This document shows, piece by piece, positions 21,928 to 35,318 of a stretch of 64,000 nucleotides of DNA. The notes beneath the pieces are model-generated. The model saw only the letters and a list, made by a program, of their open reading frames with translations. It made no database searches and was not told where the DNA came from. How positions within the stretch are numbered: position 1 is the first letter of the stretch; each line of letters begins with the position of its first letter. Source of the DNA: Rutstroemia sp. NJR-2017a BVV2 (lineage: Eukaryota > Ascomycota > Leotiomycetes > Helotiales > Rutstroemiaceae); the NCBI GenBank assembly GCA_002946415.1, contig NJPS01000067.1:310001-374000 (forward strand). The letters run 5' to 3'. A program made the position numbers and the translations under genes.

Positions 21928-24310
21928 ATGGCGACCTCTCACAACTCGCTACGGGATCGCCAGATCAGTATGTCCCCAGACACCATTCTGCTCTCGAGCT
22001 TGAATCTCTCATAACTGACCTTGTACAAATAGGATCCATTGAGCGCATGCTGAATCTAAATCATGACTCTCCGGAAACCGCAAATGGGCACGATCAAAAC
22101 TCGCACAATGGATTGCCCGTTCCATCGGTACCGATATTGAACGAGGACGGCGAGCCGATATGGAAGGTATTAGTGTTCGACGATCTCGGACGAGATGTTA
22201 TCAGCAGTGTACTACGAGTGAGTGATCTGCGAACATGGGGAGTTACAATGCACATGTATGTTCACTGCGGGGGAAGTGGAAGTTTCAATGTCCCAACAAA
22301 AGTGCTGATCAAGTCAGGCATATAGCAGCCAACCGTCATCCTATACCAGATGTCCCCGTTCTCTACCTGGTTGAACCAACTGCAGCAAACCTACAGGGCA
22401 TTACAAACGATCTTTCGCGCGGTTTATACTCCCCCGCCTACATCAACTTCCTCTCTTCGATACCCCGCGCCCTGCTGGAGGATTTCGCAAAACAAACGGC
22501 GGAAACTGGAACCTCGGAACATATAGCTCAATTCTACGACCAATATCTGAATTTCATTGTCGCGGAACCAGATCTTTTTAGTTTGGGCATGCGGAAGGAA
22601 AATACATACTGGGCATTGAACAGCGCAAAGACGAAGGATGAAGAACTAGATAATGTGGTTGATCGAATAGTGAGCGGACTGTTCAGTGTTATGGTCACAA
22701 TGGGTAAGGTTCGCAACTGGAGGTATTTGCGCTCGACTAACACCCAACAGGCGCCATGCCGATTATTCGATGTCCCCCGGGTGCTGCGGCGGAAATGATA
22801 TCTGCGAAACTTGACCGCAAACTTCGTGATCATATTCTAAATTCGAAAGATAACCTCTTCTCCGCTCCAAGTAACCGACAATCCGCTACGGCCCCTTCTT
22901 CTCGACCAGTCCTTATTATTCTCGACCGAAATGTCGATTTAATACCCATGCTGTCTCATTCTTGGACTTATCAATCACTTGTCCACGATATTCTTAACAT
23001 GAAGCTCAATCGCATTACCGTTGATGTACCTATCGATGCGGATAACCCAAGTAAGGGTTCTACCAAAAAGGCATACGATTTGACAGCCAACGATTTCTTT
23101 TGGGCGAAAAACGCGGGATCACCATTTCCACAAGTCGCGGAAGACATTGATGCAGAATTGCTGCGATACAGGGAAGATGCGGCCGAGATCACCAAAAAGA
23201 CAGGCGCATCTTCAATTGAAGACCTACAAAACGATACAAGTGCATCTGCACAACATTTAAAAGCTGCGATCACTCTACTTCCCGAATTGAGAGAACGAAA
23301 GGCCGTAATAGATATGCACATGAATATTCTCACCGGACTCCTCCAAGGCGTCAAAGATCGACAATTGGACAACTACTTCCAAATGGAAGAAAATATCATG
23401 AAGCAAACCAAAGCGCAGATGCTGGAAGTTCTGAATGATCAGGAGAAAGGGAACGAACCGATGGATAAGTTGAGACTGTTCATCATATGGTATTTGAGCA
23501 CCGAGCAAGAAATCTCTCGATCAGACATGGATAAGTTTGAGGAATCATTAAAAGCAGCCGGTGCAGATATTACATCACTTGCCTATGTCAAGCAGTATGT
23601 CCCACCCACACAAACACCCTCCCATCCATTACAAAACTTACTGACCAACCACGCATAGAGTCCGCACCACAACCCGCATGACTATGCTCTCCACCGCCCC
23701 CTCCCAAACATCCGCCACCCATTCCACCTCCTCCAACTCGAACACAGACAACCTCTTCCGCAACCTCACCTCCTTCTCCTCGCGCCTCACCACCTCCCTC
23801 AAAGACTCCGGCATCACCTCCAACGTCGAATCCCTCCTCTCCAACGTCAAAAACTTCCTCCCCGCCAACCGCGACCTCACCGTCACCAAAATCACCGAGT
23901 CCCTAATGGACCCAAGCGGAGCTTCTAGCTCCGCTATTGCCAAGACGGAAAACTATCTGTACTTTGATCCGCGGAGCGCGAACGCCCGCGGGACGTTGCC
24001 GCCGGCGAGCGCGGCGAGGAAAGGGGAGGGCAGAGCGGAGGCTGCGGGTGGGGTGGGCGTGAATGCGAGTTTTGGGATGAGGAGGCAGGGGTTTAGCGAG
24101 GGGGTTGTGTTTATGGTGGGAGGAGGCAGTATGGATGAGTATGGGAATTTGGGGGAGTGGGTCCAGAGGTGTAATGCGGAAGGGAGGGGGGGTGTCGGCG
24201 CGGGGGGAGTGAAGAAGAGGGTGGTTTATGGGAGTACGGAGGTGCTGAGTGCGGAGGAGTTTTTGAGGGGAGAGTTGGGGATGTTGGGGGGTGAGGCTGG
24301 GGGTGGGTAG
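21928..24310 (+). CDS. SLY1: Sec1/Munc18 family protein Sly1 (ER-Golgi SNARE regulator)
   Basis: Exons 21928-21967, 22033-22255, 22318-22703, 22751-23594 and 23659-24310 give 714 residues, close to family length. The start at 21928 yields MATSHNSLRDRQI, joined by a 65-nt intron to RSIERMLNLN, the typical Sly1 N-terminus. Conserved blocks include WKVLVFDDLGRDVISSVLRV, IPDVPVLYLVEPTAAN, RPVLIILDRNVDLIPML and the domain 3 helices. Sly1 binds the syntaxin Sed5 and licenses SNARE assembly in ER-to-Golgi traffic. The last exon is strongly C-rich for its first 260 bases and G-rich for the rest, yet the reading frame stays Sly1-like (NYLYFDPRSA, FMVGGGSMDEYGNL). A Gly-rich stretch near residue 640 is lineage-specific. 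Confidence 0.95.
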
Positions 24311-25669
24311 TGGGTTGAAGAGATGGGTTGGAAGGGATGGTTAAGAAAAGAAAACAGCAATGGGAGTTAAGAGATATACATCATATTGTATTGTGTTGTA
24401 TTGTAGTGTAGTGTAGAGAGTGTAGAGAGTGTAGTGCAAATTAGATAATACGATGTTGATCTCAAACACACACTGCAATCTGTCTATTTATCTCCCTCCC
24501 TCACTTGCTTGCTCACAATCGAATATTTTCTTTTCCATTTTTCAGTCAAATATAGAACCTTTCGAACGTTTGTCTCCTCAGTTTTGACTTCTCATTCTCC
24601 TCTCTTTTCCTACAATTAGTGGTCTATTCTACTTTTGTACTTTGGAGTTGTTTTTATTCTTCTCCCTTGTCTTGTTCTTCTCTTTTCTCTTATTTTTCTT
24701 TTCTCCTGTTCTTTTCTCTTCCATTTCGATTCCTCTCTCTCTCCTTTCCTTCTAGGCTCTTCTCTCTTCTCTCTTTCTCCTTCACCTTCTCTTCCTATCA
24801 TTCAACATATAATTGATCACCCCAGACCTATCTATTTACCCAGACCGATCCCCTCTCCCAAACCCATCAACCCATCCAACTCCCCTCCTCCTCCAAACTC
24901 TCTATCCATTCCTCCCCCAAACTACCAATCCATTCCCCCAGTTGCGGCGCGGCTTGTTAGAGCACAGCACAGCACAGCACAGCACAGCACAGCACAGCAC
25001 AGCACAGCACCGTAATCTTACAAACACGAAAAAAAAAAGGAAAAAGGGCGCAAGAAGAAAAGGAAAACGACGAAGAAAAAGAAAGGTAAGACTATTAATT
25101 CAAGTGCAATCCAGGGGCCCGAGAGTAATCTATTCATTAAGCTGTTTTACCTGTCTGTTAGTCGGATAGAAAAAGGAATACCTACAACTGGGCCACAAGT
25201 CTACCCGAAATAGTATGAATGTGGAGGTAGAAATTGCATCACCATACCAAAACCACTGGAAGGAGAAAAAGGGGTAATAAACTTGTTGTTTATACATCGT
25301 AGTATAGCACAGCACAGCACAGAATAACCAGCTCCAAACAGACCTATCACACTGCCATACCACGTCATGCAGTACCATGCGATATCACATCATATCAAGA
25401 AAAAATACATATACATGTATCAAAGTAAGTAGGTAAAATACGGGTCGGGTCGGTAACACCATGCCCATCACATCCCATCCCATGAATCAGTCAATCCGTG
25501 CAAGCCCCTTTCCGTTCGTTCGTTCATCAATCAGTTTTCAATCAATCCATCCATCTTCCCTTTGGGTATCTTAATCCATCCATCCATCCATCCATCTATA
25601 CATCATAATAGAGTAGAGTAACATCTCCTATCCTATCCAATGCCTAAACCATTCATCCCCTTCCCCCAA
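24311..25669. other. convergent intergenic region with low-complexity tracts
   Basis: Shared 3' flank of SLY1 and the chitin synthase; no gene seen. It holds TGTATTG/TGTAG repeats at 24380-24435, a pyrimidine-rich tract at about 24590-24790, a pentanucleotide microsatellite (listed separately), a purine-rich block at 25028-25085, and ATCC repeats at about 25570-25598. Confidence 0.6.
24961..25010. repeat. (AGCAC)10 microsatellite
   Basis: Exactly ten perfect copies of AGCAC in the 3' flank between SLY1 and the chitin synthase gene. A shorter run of the same unit occurs at about 25306-25321. Confidence 0.95.
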
Positions 25670-28495
25670 CTAAACCCCCCTAAACATCCTCACAATCAAA
25701 AACCATACCGCCCCCAAAAACTTAAACGTACTCAGCCCCGCCACGCTCCACAACACCACCGCCATATAAATCGTACTCTTGGTCGTATCATCCGTACTCG
25801 TATCGATCCTCTCCAGTCCCGTAGTACTCAGCACGGCACTAGTCAGGGCAAAATTACACACGAGCCAGAACAGCACGACGGAGGATCTGAACCATTTATA
25901 ATAATCCTCCTGTTTTTCCTCAGCCGTCATTTCGCGTTTCTCAGCGGGCGCTTTGGATTGGATTTTGCGCATCTCGGATTCGTACTGCGCGTCGAGATCA
26001 CCGTCGTCGGTGGGGATGTTGACGTCGACTTTGCCGCCGGGTTTGAGGGTTGCGGAGGGGAGTTTCTCGGCTTTATCGTCGCCTTTGGTGCCCCAGGTGA
26101 TGTCGTGGGTGTTGCAGAAGGCGTAGACGTTGAGAATGTTGATATAGGTGGGGGTGAGGAGGAGGTATTGGATGAAGGATGTGAACATGTGCCAGGGGTC
26201 AAAGAACAAGAATGAGGAGATAAACCAGAGGAGATAAGTGGAAGCGAGAGAGATAATGAGAGTGTAGAAGATTTGGTTCTTGATGATGTCGGTCCAGTTG
26301 AATTGATTCTTCGCAAGTTGGGTTTCTATCGACTTGACAGTAATGAATATTGAAGCAAACATTAAGTATCTGCATAAAAGATTAGTATCAGATGGAAGAC
26401 TGGAGGGTATTTTGAAACTTACATCATAATGACGATCCAGAAATAAACCATAGACATGTAGACCTTATTAGTTCCCTGCGGTCGATTTCCCAAAGCCAGA
26501 ATGAAACAAGTGAGCAGTGTAAACAGATAAAGCCATTCAAACACAACACCAAGAATGGTACCGACTTTACCCAGCAGGTTGTCGTTCCCAAGCGATGTAG
26601 TCAAGATATGGAAAACCAGGAAGAAATTAGCCAAACCGAACCAGGCGAAGATCATACTAATGGTCTGATAAGCGAATTCGACCAAGAACATGAACTTCCG
26701 TAGAAGACTGTGATCACTTCGGAAAATTTCATAGAAATGAGCCAGGGCATAAACGGCGGCGAAGAAACTTCCATTCAGCCATCGTCGACGTTGTAGAATG
26801 AGTTCGGCCATTGTATCAGGCACATCAGTTTCCCCGGTAGCTGATTTGACGTATTGCAAGATCCAATGACAATTCCTCTTTGATACCAGCTCGAAACACA
26901 AAATACGATCCTCGGCAAGATACATGTTGGCAGTGAAAATACCAGCGTTGGCACCGTGCATCTTTTCACCAGCAAAGTACTTCTCCAGAGGTCCATTTCC
27001 GGACTTGTCGTTTTGCAGCGCGACATAACGATACGCAGAGAAGGCACCAGGTAAAACCGAAATGAATCCGAAAGCTGATTCTAAAGGTTTATCGAGAATG
27101 TTACTCATCTTGTATTCGAAATTTTGCGTAGCCACCAAAGGATTCAGCAGATTCTTTCCACCCGGACCCAACATAGCCTTGATCTCACCACAAGCTCCAG
27201 CGCAAGTAGGCTCCAAATCGAACGCTTTCCAAAGCTGGTAAATCGAGTCCTTTCCTGGCTTGGTACCTGCATCAATAAGGACACAAATATTGGGATCTAA
27301 AACACGTCCGAAAGCCTGGAAAAACCATCTGTGCGAATTGATCTTTTTCTGATTCTTTTCCTTCAAACAGAAGAGCATTTGAACAGGTTGTTGTTTTGGT
27401 CGAAGCTGAACGACATCCTTCTGCAACGAAATTCCTACTTGTGTAGTATATTCATAGATGTGGGCCGTCACGTCCTTGCCATTAACTTTTTGCTTAGCGA
27501 TTCCGTCCTGGTAAACTCCCAGACCAGCCAGCACAGCTCTTGTTCTGGGATTGATCTTAGCACGTCCATCGCTGACCACGCATACTACGATTTTCTTCCA
27601 GGCATCTTTTCCCCACGTCTTGCTGTCCTTTCGAGAACACATAAACTCGACATTCTTGAAAACTCCGGCCATTGTGCGCGCGAATAGTACGTCATCTTCG
27701 TTGTACATGGTTACAACAATAAAGAGCTCAGTATGCCGAGGCTTCGCGAACAGTTTCTGTCTTAGTGTGAAGCGCTCCTCGACGAATTCACTAGGATCGC
27801 AAGTCGCGGCTGAATATCTCATGTGCGTGAATTCATCTCTTTCGGGCGCAGGCGCATGGTTGACTTGGTGTAGAAGCTTGGGAGGAATTGGACAATCAAG
27901 AACGAGATTGCCATTGAATAGTTGAACTTCTTTGACTGTCTTGTATCTCCTCAATGTGGGTTGTGGTGTCGCAGCGGGGGATGGTCCATGAGCTCCATCA
28001 TAACCTTTGTAATCTGCGCCGGTCGCGGTGTGAGGATCTGGCCCGTATGGCTCATGCGATTGTAGGATCGGTTGATGATCGTCGTCGCCATAGTAATTCT
28101 CTTGTTCTTCATGAAGATTAGGTTGGTATGGGGGTTGGAAATATGCATCGTGATGCGCTTGCGGATCCAGAGAGTAGCCTGACTCGTAGCTCTGACTTGG
28201 GTTTAGAGGCATGCGTGGGGGGTAGTTGTATCCTTGGTCTAAATGCTCAACGGAATACTAGAAGACTCGAGTCAGCCGCAGTCGCTCATGCCAACACGAT
28301 TCTCAACCAATGGCTCACCGAAGGTTGTGCTTGTAACTGATCACTAGGTGTGCCAACTCTATGCCCTCCAGGACCCATAGGGATTTCCAAGTTGTGCATT
28401 CCAGGACTGGGTGAGCCCATTGTCGGTCTTCCATATGGCGCATCTTCCAGTTGATACCCATGAGGGTGCGAAGGGGACTGTGTTCTATTGTTCAT
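25670..28495 (-). CDS. chitin synthase, class III-like
   Basis: Polymerises UDP-GlcNAc into chitin at the plasma membrane. Exons 28495-28319, 28257-26423 and 26369-25670 give 903 residues, the usual class I-III length. The N-terminal 150 residues are Pro/Tyr/Gln-rich and cytosolic. The catalytic region includes [41 protein letters not shown], the EDR motif in [12 protein letters not shown] and the QRRRW motif in [15 protein letters not shown]. About seven membrane helices follow. The wording of the catalytic domain ([20 protein letters not shown]) is closest to class III as I remember it. The start is uncertain: an intron-like acceptor (TTTACAG) with a CTAAC branch point sits just upstream at 28531, so either a leader intron or a missed short first coding exon is possible. 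I used Met at 28495. Confidence 0.93.
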
Positions 28496-31180
28496 GTCGT
28501 AGTAATCGTCTTGGCCGTGGCCAGTCGGATCTGTAAAGGATTTGATGTTAGAAAACCTCAAAGTAAATAAACACAGAAATAACGCAGATGCTGCGAACAA
28601 TCTGCCGAAGAAATGAAGGCCTCCTGTGCTAGCAGAAGGTTTAAATGTGAGTGGTAAAAGTGATGCTTCAGGTTTCGTCAAAGATCCATCAAGGAATTGT
28701 CTTTGCGCAGTCGCAGGTCGTCTGTTAGAGCTGTTCCTTCAGATGTTGGTATCTAGGCGCGGCTCTTGAAATGGGGGTGCACTGGCCGAGCAGAGTGGTC
28801 CCCTCAGACATCAATACTGATCGACGCTCTCGATAATCACCGGCCTAGGTTATCACGTCGCGAAATTTGATAACGGCTTCGGGGCAAGTGTGATAATTTG
28901 GATATTGGATGTGAAAGGCGGAGAAATTTCAATGCGAAATTAGGTACAAAGGAAAAGGGGAACGGAGTGAACACACCTATTCGATTATATGACATGGTTT
29001 CGAATGTGATATTAGTTTTACTTCCGGTACAGGTATCGTCGTTCCAAATTCGTCTGGGGGTGGGGGAAGTGAGGAATGGGAGCGACGAAAAAGGTGGACT
29101 TCGAGGATTTCGAGAGTTTCCCTTTGGCTTTTTTGGCCTTTGCGCCTTTGCGAGGGGCTCTGAACAAGGCTCGAGCTTCTTCCACTTGCAGCCAGTTCCC
29201 TGGCTTTTGGGTAAATGCAAAGATGGAGAGGGAGGGAAAGGGACTCGGAAGCAGAAAGATGGGAGGATGGGAGGATGGAAGAAGCGAAAATGGACGATGC
29301 TGGCTGGGTCTCTTGTGAAGTTGGTCGTGACAGGTGAGAAGCCGGAGGACGTTTCACGTTGAAGAGCGTCGCGAATTAAAGGACAGGACGTAGGAAGTTC
29401 CTTGTATGTGGGGCAGGGATTGGAGTAAGATGGGCCAAAGTAAACAGTGCAGTGCAAGCACACTCTGCAGCTAACGTCCCGGTTGCTGGTTGCTGGATGC
29501 TGGTTGCTGGATGCTGGTTGCTGGTTGCTGAGGCAAATGGATAAATGGATGAACCTTGACTCTTTGCTCTTTAACACTTTAACGGATCCCCGTCGCCCAG
29601 GTTTCAAGCCAGTATGTTCAGATAGCACGGAGCAGATTTCCCAAATGACGCCGACCGTGTGGAAAGGATAATAAAGATCTTCAGGGAAAGGTACGGGTGG
29701 GGAATGAAATGCTTTTGCTTTAGAGAGGTTTACCTTATTGTCCATCCACCATTCAGTCAATGTCTGTTCTTCGCTATGCTGTGCTAATGCTCCCTCATCC
29801 CACACAAAGACAAAGAATCCTATTTGCGGCCACAATATTACTCGTACAGAAACCCGTTCTGATTGTTATTATTACTATTATTATTATTATTAACCTACTC
29901 AAGACCACCACCGCATTCACACAATCACACACCCCAAATCCCCTTTCAAACCCCAAAAAAGAAGATCTTCGTTTGTACTTCGAAGGAAGTAGCGCATCGC
30001 AGCGCCGCGTGGAGACATCCTCAAAATAGATTCCTTCCCTACCATACCACATGCATAGCATAGCCGCAGCATCGCAAGTCCTCAACCAATAGCCGATCAG
30101 CTTGCTTTCTCTTACTGCGTAAGACCATATATACGTAGCCTTAGACTAATCCAAAACGAAGATGAGGCTGTGCAGTTTATATATGCCACCAACTGCCGGG
30201 CAGCATAATACGATATCGTTCAATACGGTACGGGCACTTCGAGGCGATTTCTTTTACTGTATTAGATAATACCAGAAGACGATTTCTTCCATTCGCATCT
30301 CCCCATACGTCAAATCTGAGCCCAAAGGTTACACGCACGCACCCTAATCCCAACCTCGGCCAGCTTCCCCTCGACACACAGAGCGATCAAGTAGAAAAGA
30401 ACGCACATCCGATCCGACGTCATGATACTCATGCCTTCTTTCCATCTTCTCCATCCCGGCTTTTGCTTTTGTAGTTGTAGCCACTAGTTAGTGTGTCTAA
30501 GGCTCATACAGTAAGACAATCAATGATTCGTGTTTTGGGAGGCTCAGAACGAGTACCACGTCTCAGGTCCAGCTAGGCGATATGGGCTGTGCGGGGCGGG
30601 ATTTTGTGTAGCTTTTGCTTTTGTTCGTTGCTGTGGTTTGTGATGGGAGGCTTGATAATGAATGGCCTGCATTACCGGCATATACGGGGTTGGGGTGGGC
30701 GATTCTTGCATTTGGTTGTGTGGTATCTTGCTGGTCTTGGGGATACGATGGTCGAGGGGCCGCGAACGCGTCAGCGGGCAGTGTGGAAGTTCTTTGTGCA
30801 TACTGGTGTGAGTATGGATATCAGATCAGATCATGGAGAGGCTTTCGACTTGATGCAGGGGCTGATGGTCCCTTTGACAGGTTCCTGTCGTCCGTGATGT
30901 GACATGCACGTGAATATTAAAATAGGATGCGGGAGGATCGTCCCATTGACCTTATGTCTACCAATAAAGGCGTTTTATAATAATTCATCATAGATCAATC
31001 TCATGGGTATCCATAACATCATAACCTGTAATCCCTAAGCTCTACAATCTCATGATCTATCCACCTCTTTATCCCATCCCCTCACTCTCATTCCCTCCCC
31101 TCACCCATCTTCTCCTCCTACCCCTCTCCTATCCCTTCCCTCACCTCCCCAAACCCAACCCTTCCCCCGCCCTATCCACA
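28496..31180. other. 2.7 kb interval upstream of the chitin synthase
   Basis: Both flanking genes are on the minus strand. The right-hand part is the 3' flank of the tyrosine phosphatase, the left part the chitin synthase promoter and leader. No supported gene. Long open frames (minus 29835-28837; plus 28898-29362, 30589-30897, 30615-30902) overlap one another and show no motifs. A 28-codon upstream ORF lies at 28811-28725 (minus). Repeats are GGTTGCT/GGATGCT units at 29480-29531 and an ATT run at about 29863-29892. Confidence 0.45.
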
Positions 31181-31900
31181 TCACCCCTCCACCCCCGGAA
31201 ACATCTCCTTCAAGAAATTCCCCGAAAACCTCCGACACTGCTCAAACGCCACCTTGAACCCCTCATTCCCGCCATAATACGGATCATCGATTTCCTCCAC
31301 CGCGTCCCCCGCTTTCCCGCCTGCGGCCGCAAACTCTCCAAAAAGCATCACCTGCGCCTTTCCCTCCGTCCGTCGACTCAACGCTTGCAGGTCGTCGAGA
31401 TTGTCCCGGTCCATGGCGAAGATGTAGTCGAAGTTTTTGAAGTCGTTGACTGTGACCTAGGAAAGAGGGGCGGTGAGTTAGGGGAGGGGCTGTGGGATGG
31501 GATGAGAGTAGGTAGGATGGAGTGTAGTAAGTGTGTTCAGAGGGAAGGGAAGAGCATAGAAGAACAACACACCTTCCTCGCCCTATGCTTATAATCCGTG
31601 ATCCCATTCTCTCTCAGCGTATCCATCGTTCTCGGATCAGGCGGCGACCCGGAATGATAAGCTGCAGTACCTATTCTCCCATATCTGTATTAGCATTCCG
31701 TAACTGAACTTTGCTGCTATAGAAATACAGTTCACATATACTCGTGAACACAAAAACGTACCGCACGAATCAATCTTTGCGATCTTTGATTGGTAGGGTC
31801 CCTGCGCGATCATGGAGCGGAAGATACCCTCGGCCATTGTTGACCGACAGATATTCCCCAGACAGACGAAGAGAACGGATATTGGTTCTGAGGTGGACAT
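31181..31900 (-). CDS. LTP1: low-molecular-weight protein-tyrosine phosphatase
   Basis: Exons 31900-31762, 31670-31573 and 31456-31181 give 170 residues, the normal size of the family. The P-loop VCLGNICRSTMAEGIF near the N-terminus carries the C-x5-R-S catalytic signature. The first junction restores DSCGTAAYHSG, and the second joins HRARK to VTVNDFKNFDYIFAMD. The general acid Asp lies in DDPYYGG near the C-terminus. Splice sites are GTACGT/AATAG and GTGTGT/CCTAG. Cytosolic dephosphorylation of phosphotyrosine substrates is expected from the family (yeast Ltp1, fission yeast Stp1). The final exon flips from C-rich to G-rich on the sense strand. Confidence 0.95.
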
Positions 31901-33008
31901 TCTGGACTGTGTATATGTGTGTGATTTCTGACTGTGTTTTTACTAGAAGTGATCCGGAGTGGTGGAAGGGGAGAAAGTCACTTCATATATCGGCCACAGA
32001 ACGGTGAGGAATTTATTTTTATGGGAAACAAAACGCACGATTCGCTGTGCAGCCAGCCGGACCGGTTTTCTTCCGATTCTATGGACGTATGTAATGGAGT
32101 CCTTTCTTTTCTATCATCCTTCATATAAAATTTCTCAACATCATATATGCATCCATCTATTTACAAGGAATCCCTTATATCTTTCGGAGCCAGTGCGATC
32201 TCGGATTCGATCTCTCGTGGCATTTTTAATCTATTCCCCGCAATATGTAACCGGGAAGTTCTGCTGAAGTTGGGATAATTAGGTGGGTTCGGGATGGACC
32301 AATCAGTGATGGGACAGAGGAGTGGGACTGGTGTGGAGTGAGGATATATCAATGACGAGAGAGATCATTTATAGTCTTGCGAGAATTATACTACAGTGTG
32401 AGGTATTAGAGGTGAGTATTGTTGATTCTCATCGACCGGAGATGACTTCTCGTTGCTAGATGTTTTCTATTTCTTCTCCAGGCTCCAGCGACAACAACGC
32501 TGTACACCAGCATGTCTTGTACGACCATGTCATATATCACGACATGCGACGGGAGAGTCAGCTCTGGCTAAATGCCTTGCTAGGTATTTGAGTATACTTC
32601 TTTCCCAGAAATATCTACAAGCCAGGTACCTAAGTTAATCATCACCGGCAGAAGATGAACATTTATCAATCCTACCTTCCCCTTTGGTCCCATGTACTAT
32701 GTCGTCTCACCACGACTTCCATCTTGGCATACATATCTCAAGTGAAAGGTGATAAGCAAGGCTTTCTTCTCTACCCCTCACTTCTCAGGGGAAAAGGATA
32801 GAAGAGAAGGCGGATCCTCGATATGAGTTTGTGAATCATTCGGATCTGTATTTCTCTTATACTCAGATTTGCACCGTCATTCATACTCGAGATTTCAATT
32901 GTCATTTAGATTGTCTATCAAGTATCATTGCATTTACTGCATCCTTGGTGAGTAACTAGCCCCTATATATAGTTTCACGCTGACAGCTAATATACGTACA
33001 GATACACG
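31901..33008. promoter_or_regulatory. divergent promoter region, phosphatase/sedolisin
   Basis: No gene seen. The region holds the promoters of the tyrosine phosphatase (minus) and the sedolisin (plus). Near the sedolisin it is AT-rich, with a CCCCTATATATAG stretch at about 32960-32971, 40-50 bases before the start codon, that could act as a TATA element. Confidence 0.5.
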
Positions 33009-34906
33009 ATGATGCTCCTTTGTTCACTTCTAGTTCTCTGCAGTATATGTAAAATTGCAGCAGGCAGCTCTCCATTGAAGGTATTTGAGCAACTTCACGG
33101 TGTACCACAGGGATGGAGCCAACTTGGAAGACCTTCTGCATCGAAGATCTTCCAACTTCGTATCGCCCTTGAACAACCGAACCATGACCTTTTCGAGCAG
33201 AAGCTTTTTACTATCTCCACTCCTGATCATCAAGACTATGGAAAACATCTCACTCGAGAAGAAGTCAAGGAACTCATCAAACCGAGAGATGAATCGACTG
33301 AAGCTGTTCTTTCATGGCTTGAGAACTCTGGTATTTCTTCATCAGCTATCACAAATGATGGAGAATGGATCAACTTTCGTACCTCTGTTCGTCAAGCAGA
33401 GCAGATGCTGAATACTACCTTCTACTATTTTGCGCACCAATCAAATAGCAGAAGCAAGCTACTTAGGACTCTACAGTATTCCGTTCCAGAAAATCTCACC
33501 AACCATATCACCATGATCCAATCTACCACGAGGTTCGGGCAGATAAAAGCACATAACAGTCAACTATTCCGTATCGGATCAGCATCAAGTGTCTCGGCCG
33601 CGGTTGATGCAGCATGCAATACTACTATGACCCCTTCATGTCTCCGAGATCTTTACAACATAGGAAACTACACAGCGAAACCGGACCCCAAGTCACGTTT
33701 CGGGGTATGTGGATATCTCAACCAGTACGCAAAATACGATGCATTGGACGTCTTCCTTAAAAAGTACGCACCATATGCACTATCTCAGAACTTCAGCTAT
33801 GCTCTCATTAACGGAGGTCTCGACACCCAAAATTCCACCCTCAGCGACGTAGAAGCCAACCTCGACATCCAATACGCCGCATCCATTGGCTACAAGTCCA
33901 ACATAACCTATTACAGCACCGGCGGTCTAGGCTTCCTCGTCCCCGATCTCGACCAACCGGACCAATCAGATAATCAAAACGAGCCGTATCTTGATTTCCT
34001 TAAATACGCTCTCGCTCTTCCAGACAATGAACTCCCTCAAACAATTACAACTTCCTACGGAGAAGACGAACAGTCCGTTCCGGAATCTTACTCAAAAGTC
34101 GTGTGTAAAATGTTCGGTCAGCTCGGTCTTCGTGGTGTCTCGGTACTCTTCTCCTCTGGCGATACCGGCGTCGGCTCAGCATGCCAGACGAACGACGGAA
34201 AGAATACAATGCGCTTCTTGCCAATCTTTCCAGCAGCATGCCCATACGTCACTTCTGTCGGTGCCACGAGATACGTAGAGCCTGAATCTGCCGTTTTCTT
34301 CTCATCGGGTGGATTCAGTGATAGATTCCCAAGACCAGCATATCAAGATGACGCGGTAAAGGGGTATCTGCATATTCTCGGCGATAGGTGGAAGGGACTG
34401 TATAATCCTGCTGGACGCGGGTTCCCTGATGTGGCTGCGCAGGGTTTTAACTATCATATCATTGATAAAAACTCAACCACGGGTGTTTTCGCGGACAGGA
34501 CGGCTTCGGGAACGAGGTCTGTCATCTAATTCATTCGTTCAGTCTCGCTTCTTCCCCATCTCCTTCTCCATGCTCTTTCCAGAAATCGAATACTTGCTAA
34601 TTACCCAACAGTTGTTCCTCCCCCACATTCGCAGCAATCATCTCTCTGCTCAACAACGCACGTCTCTCCGCAGGTAAACGACCGCTCGGTTTCCTCAACC
34701 CCTGGCTGTATTCCCAAGGTAAGCAGGGTCTGAATGATATCGTGCATGGTGGCTCGAGGGGTTGTACGGGGAAGGACCAGTATTCGGGACTGCCCACGCC
34801 GTTTGTGCCGTATGCGAGTTGGAATGCGACGGCCGGGTGGGATCCGGTTACGGGGTTGGGAACGCCGGATTTTGGGAAGTTGTTAGGGCTTGTGAAGGGG
34901 TATTAG
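33009..34906 (+). CDS. secreted sedolisin, tripeptidyl-peptidase (S53)
   Basis: Acid-active serine-carboxyl peptidase that removes tripeptides from protein N-termini outside the cell. Exons 33009-34516 and 34612-34906 give 600 residues. Residues 1-20 form a signal peptide. The pro-domain (about 20-200) shows [18 protein letters not shown] and [10 protein letters not shown], typical of the S53 propeptide. The catalytic Glu and Asp sit in [11 protein letters not shown] (about residues 282 and 286), the oxyanion Asp in SSGDTGVG, and the nucleophile Ser in [13 protein letters not shown], a motif completed only by the intron (GTCTGT donor, AACAG acceptor). A calcium-site-like [13 protein letters not shown] lies at the end. 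Many N-glycosylation sequons support secretion. Homologues include the A. fumigatus SedB-D enzymes. Confidence 0.95.
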
Positions 34907-35318
34907 AGGGGAGTGAATGAATATATATGATACGGTATGGTATGTGCTTTCTAGTTGCTTCAGCTTGGAATGCGGCCCCTATGATTTCGCATCACTAGAA
35001 ATGATAAAATCATTTTATTCAGAAGCCTTTCTATATTATATCACTTCCAAAATATAGCCACCAACTATATGCTAGCAAAGTCTGTATAGTTTTATGCTGT
35101 ATAAACATTTCGCATATCATTACACCGAAATTGAGGCTGATACCCCGCAAAATGACTTGAAATCTTCCGGAAGAGCTCTTGTAGAACTTTAGAAACTCAT
35201 ATGATGTAACAGGTCAAGTCGTCACTTAAGATGCAATATTATGGAAAAATCATTCATTCTCATTGTTTTCTCTTCATACATTTTCCCACACGATTTGAGT
35301 CCTTAACAACCACAAACC
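34907..35318. promoter_or_regulatory. intergenic between sedolisin and GH43 gene
   Basis: 412 AT-rich bases containing the sedolisin 3' flank and the GH43 promoter. No gene or clear regulatory motif seen. Confidence 0.5.

Noticed and set aside
24961..25010. AGCAC tandem repeat as a CRISPR-like or telomeric array
   Set aside because: Perfect 5-bp units without spacers; a plain microsatellite.
28837..29835. 332-codon minus-strand open frame upstream of the chitin synthase
   Set aside because: Repetitive NQQPASSNQHPATSN from a tandem repeat, no motif, and a competing 154-codon frame on the other strand; length is explained by composition.
30589..30902. Two overlapping plus-strand frames with hydrophobic stretches
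   Set aside because: Neither shows a family motif or clear upstream exon and both are equally open, so coding cannot be assigned.
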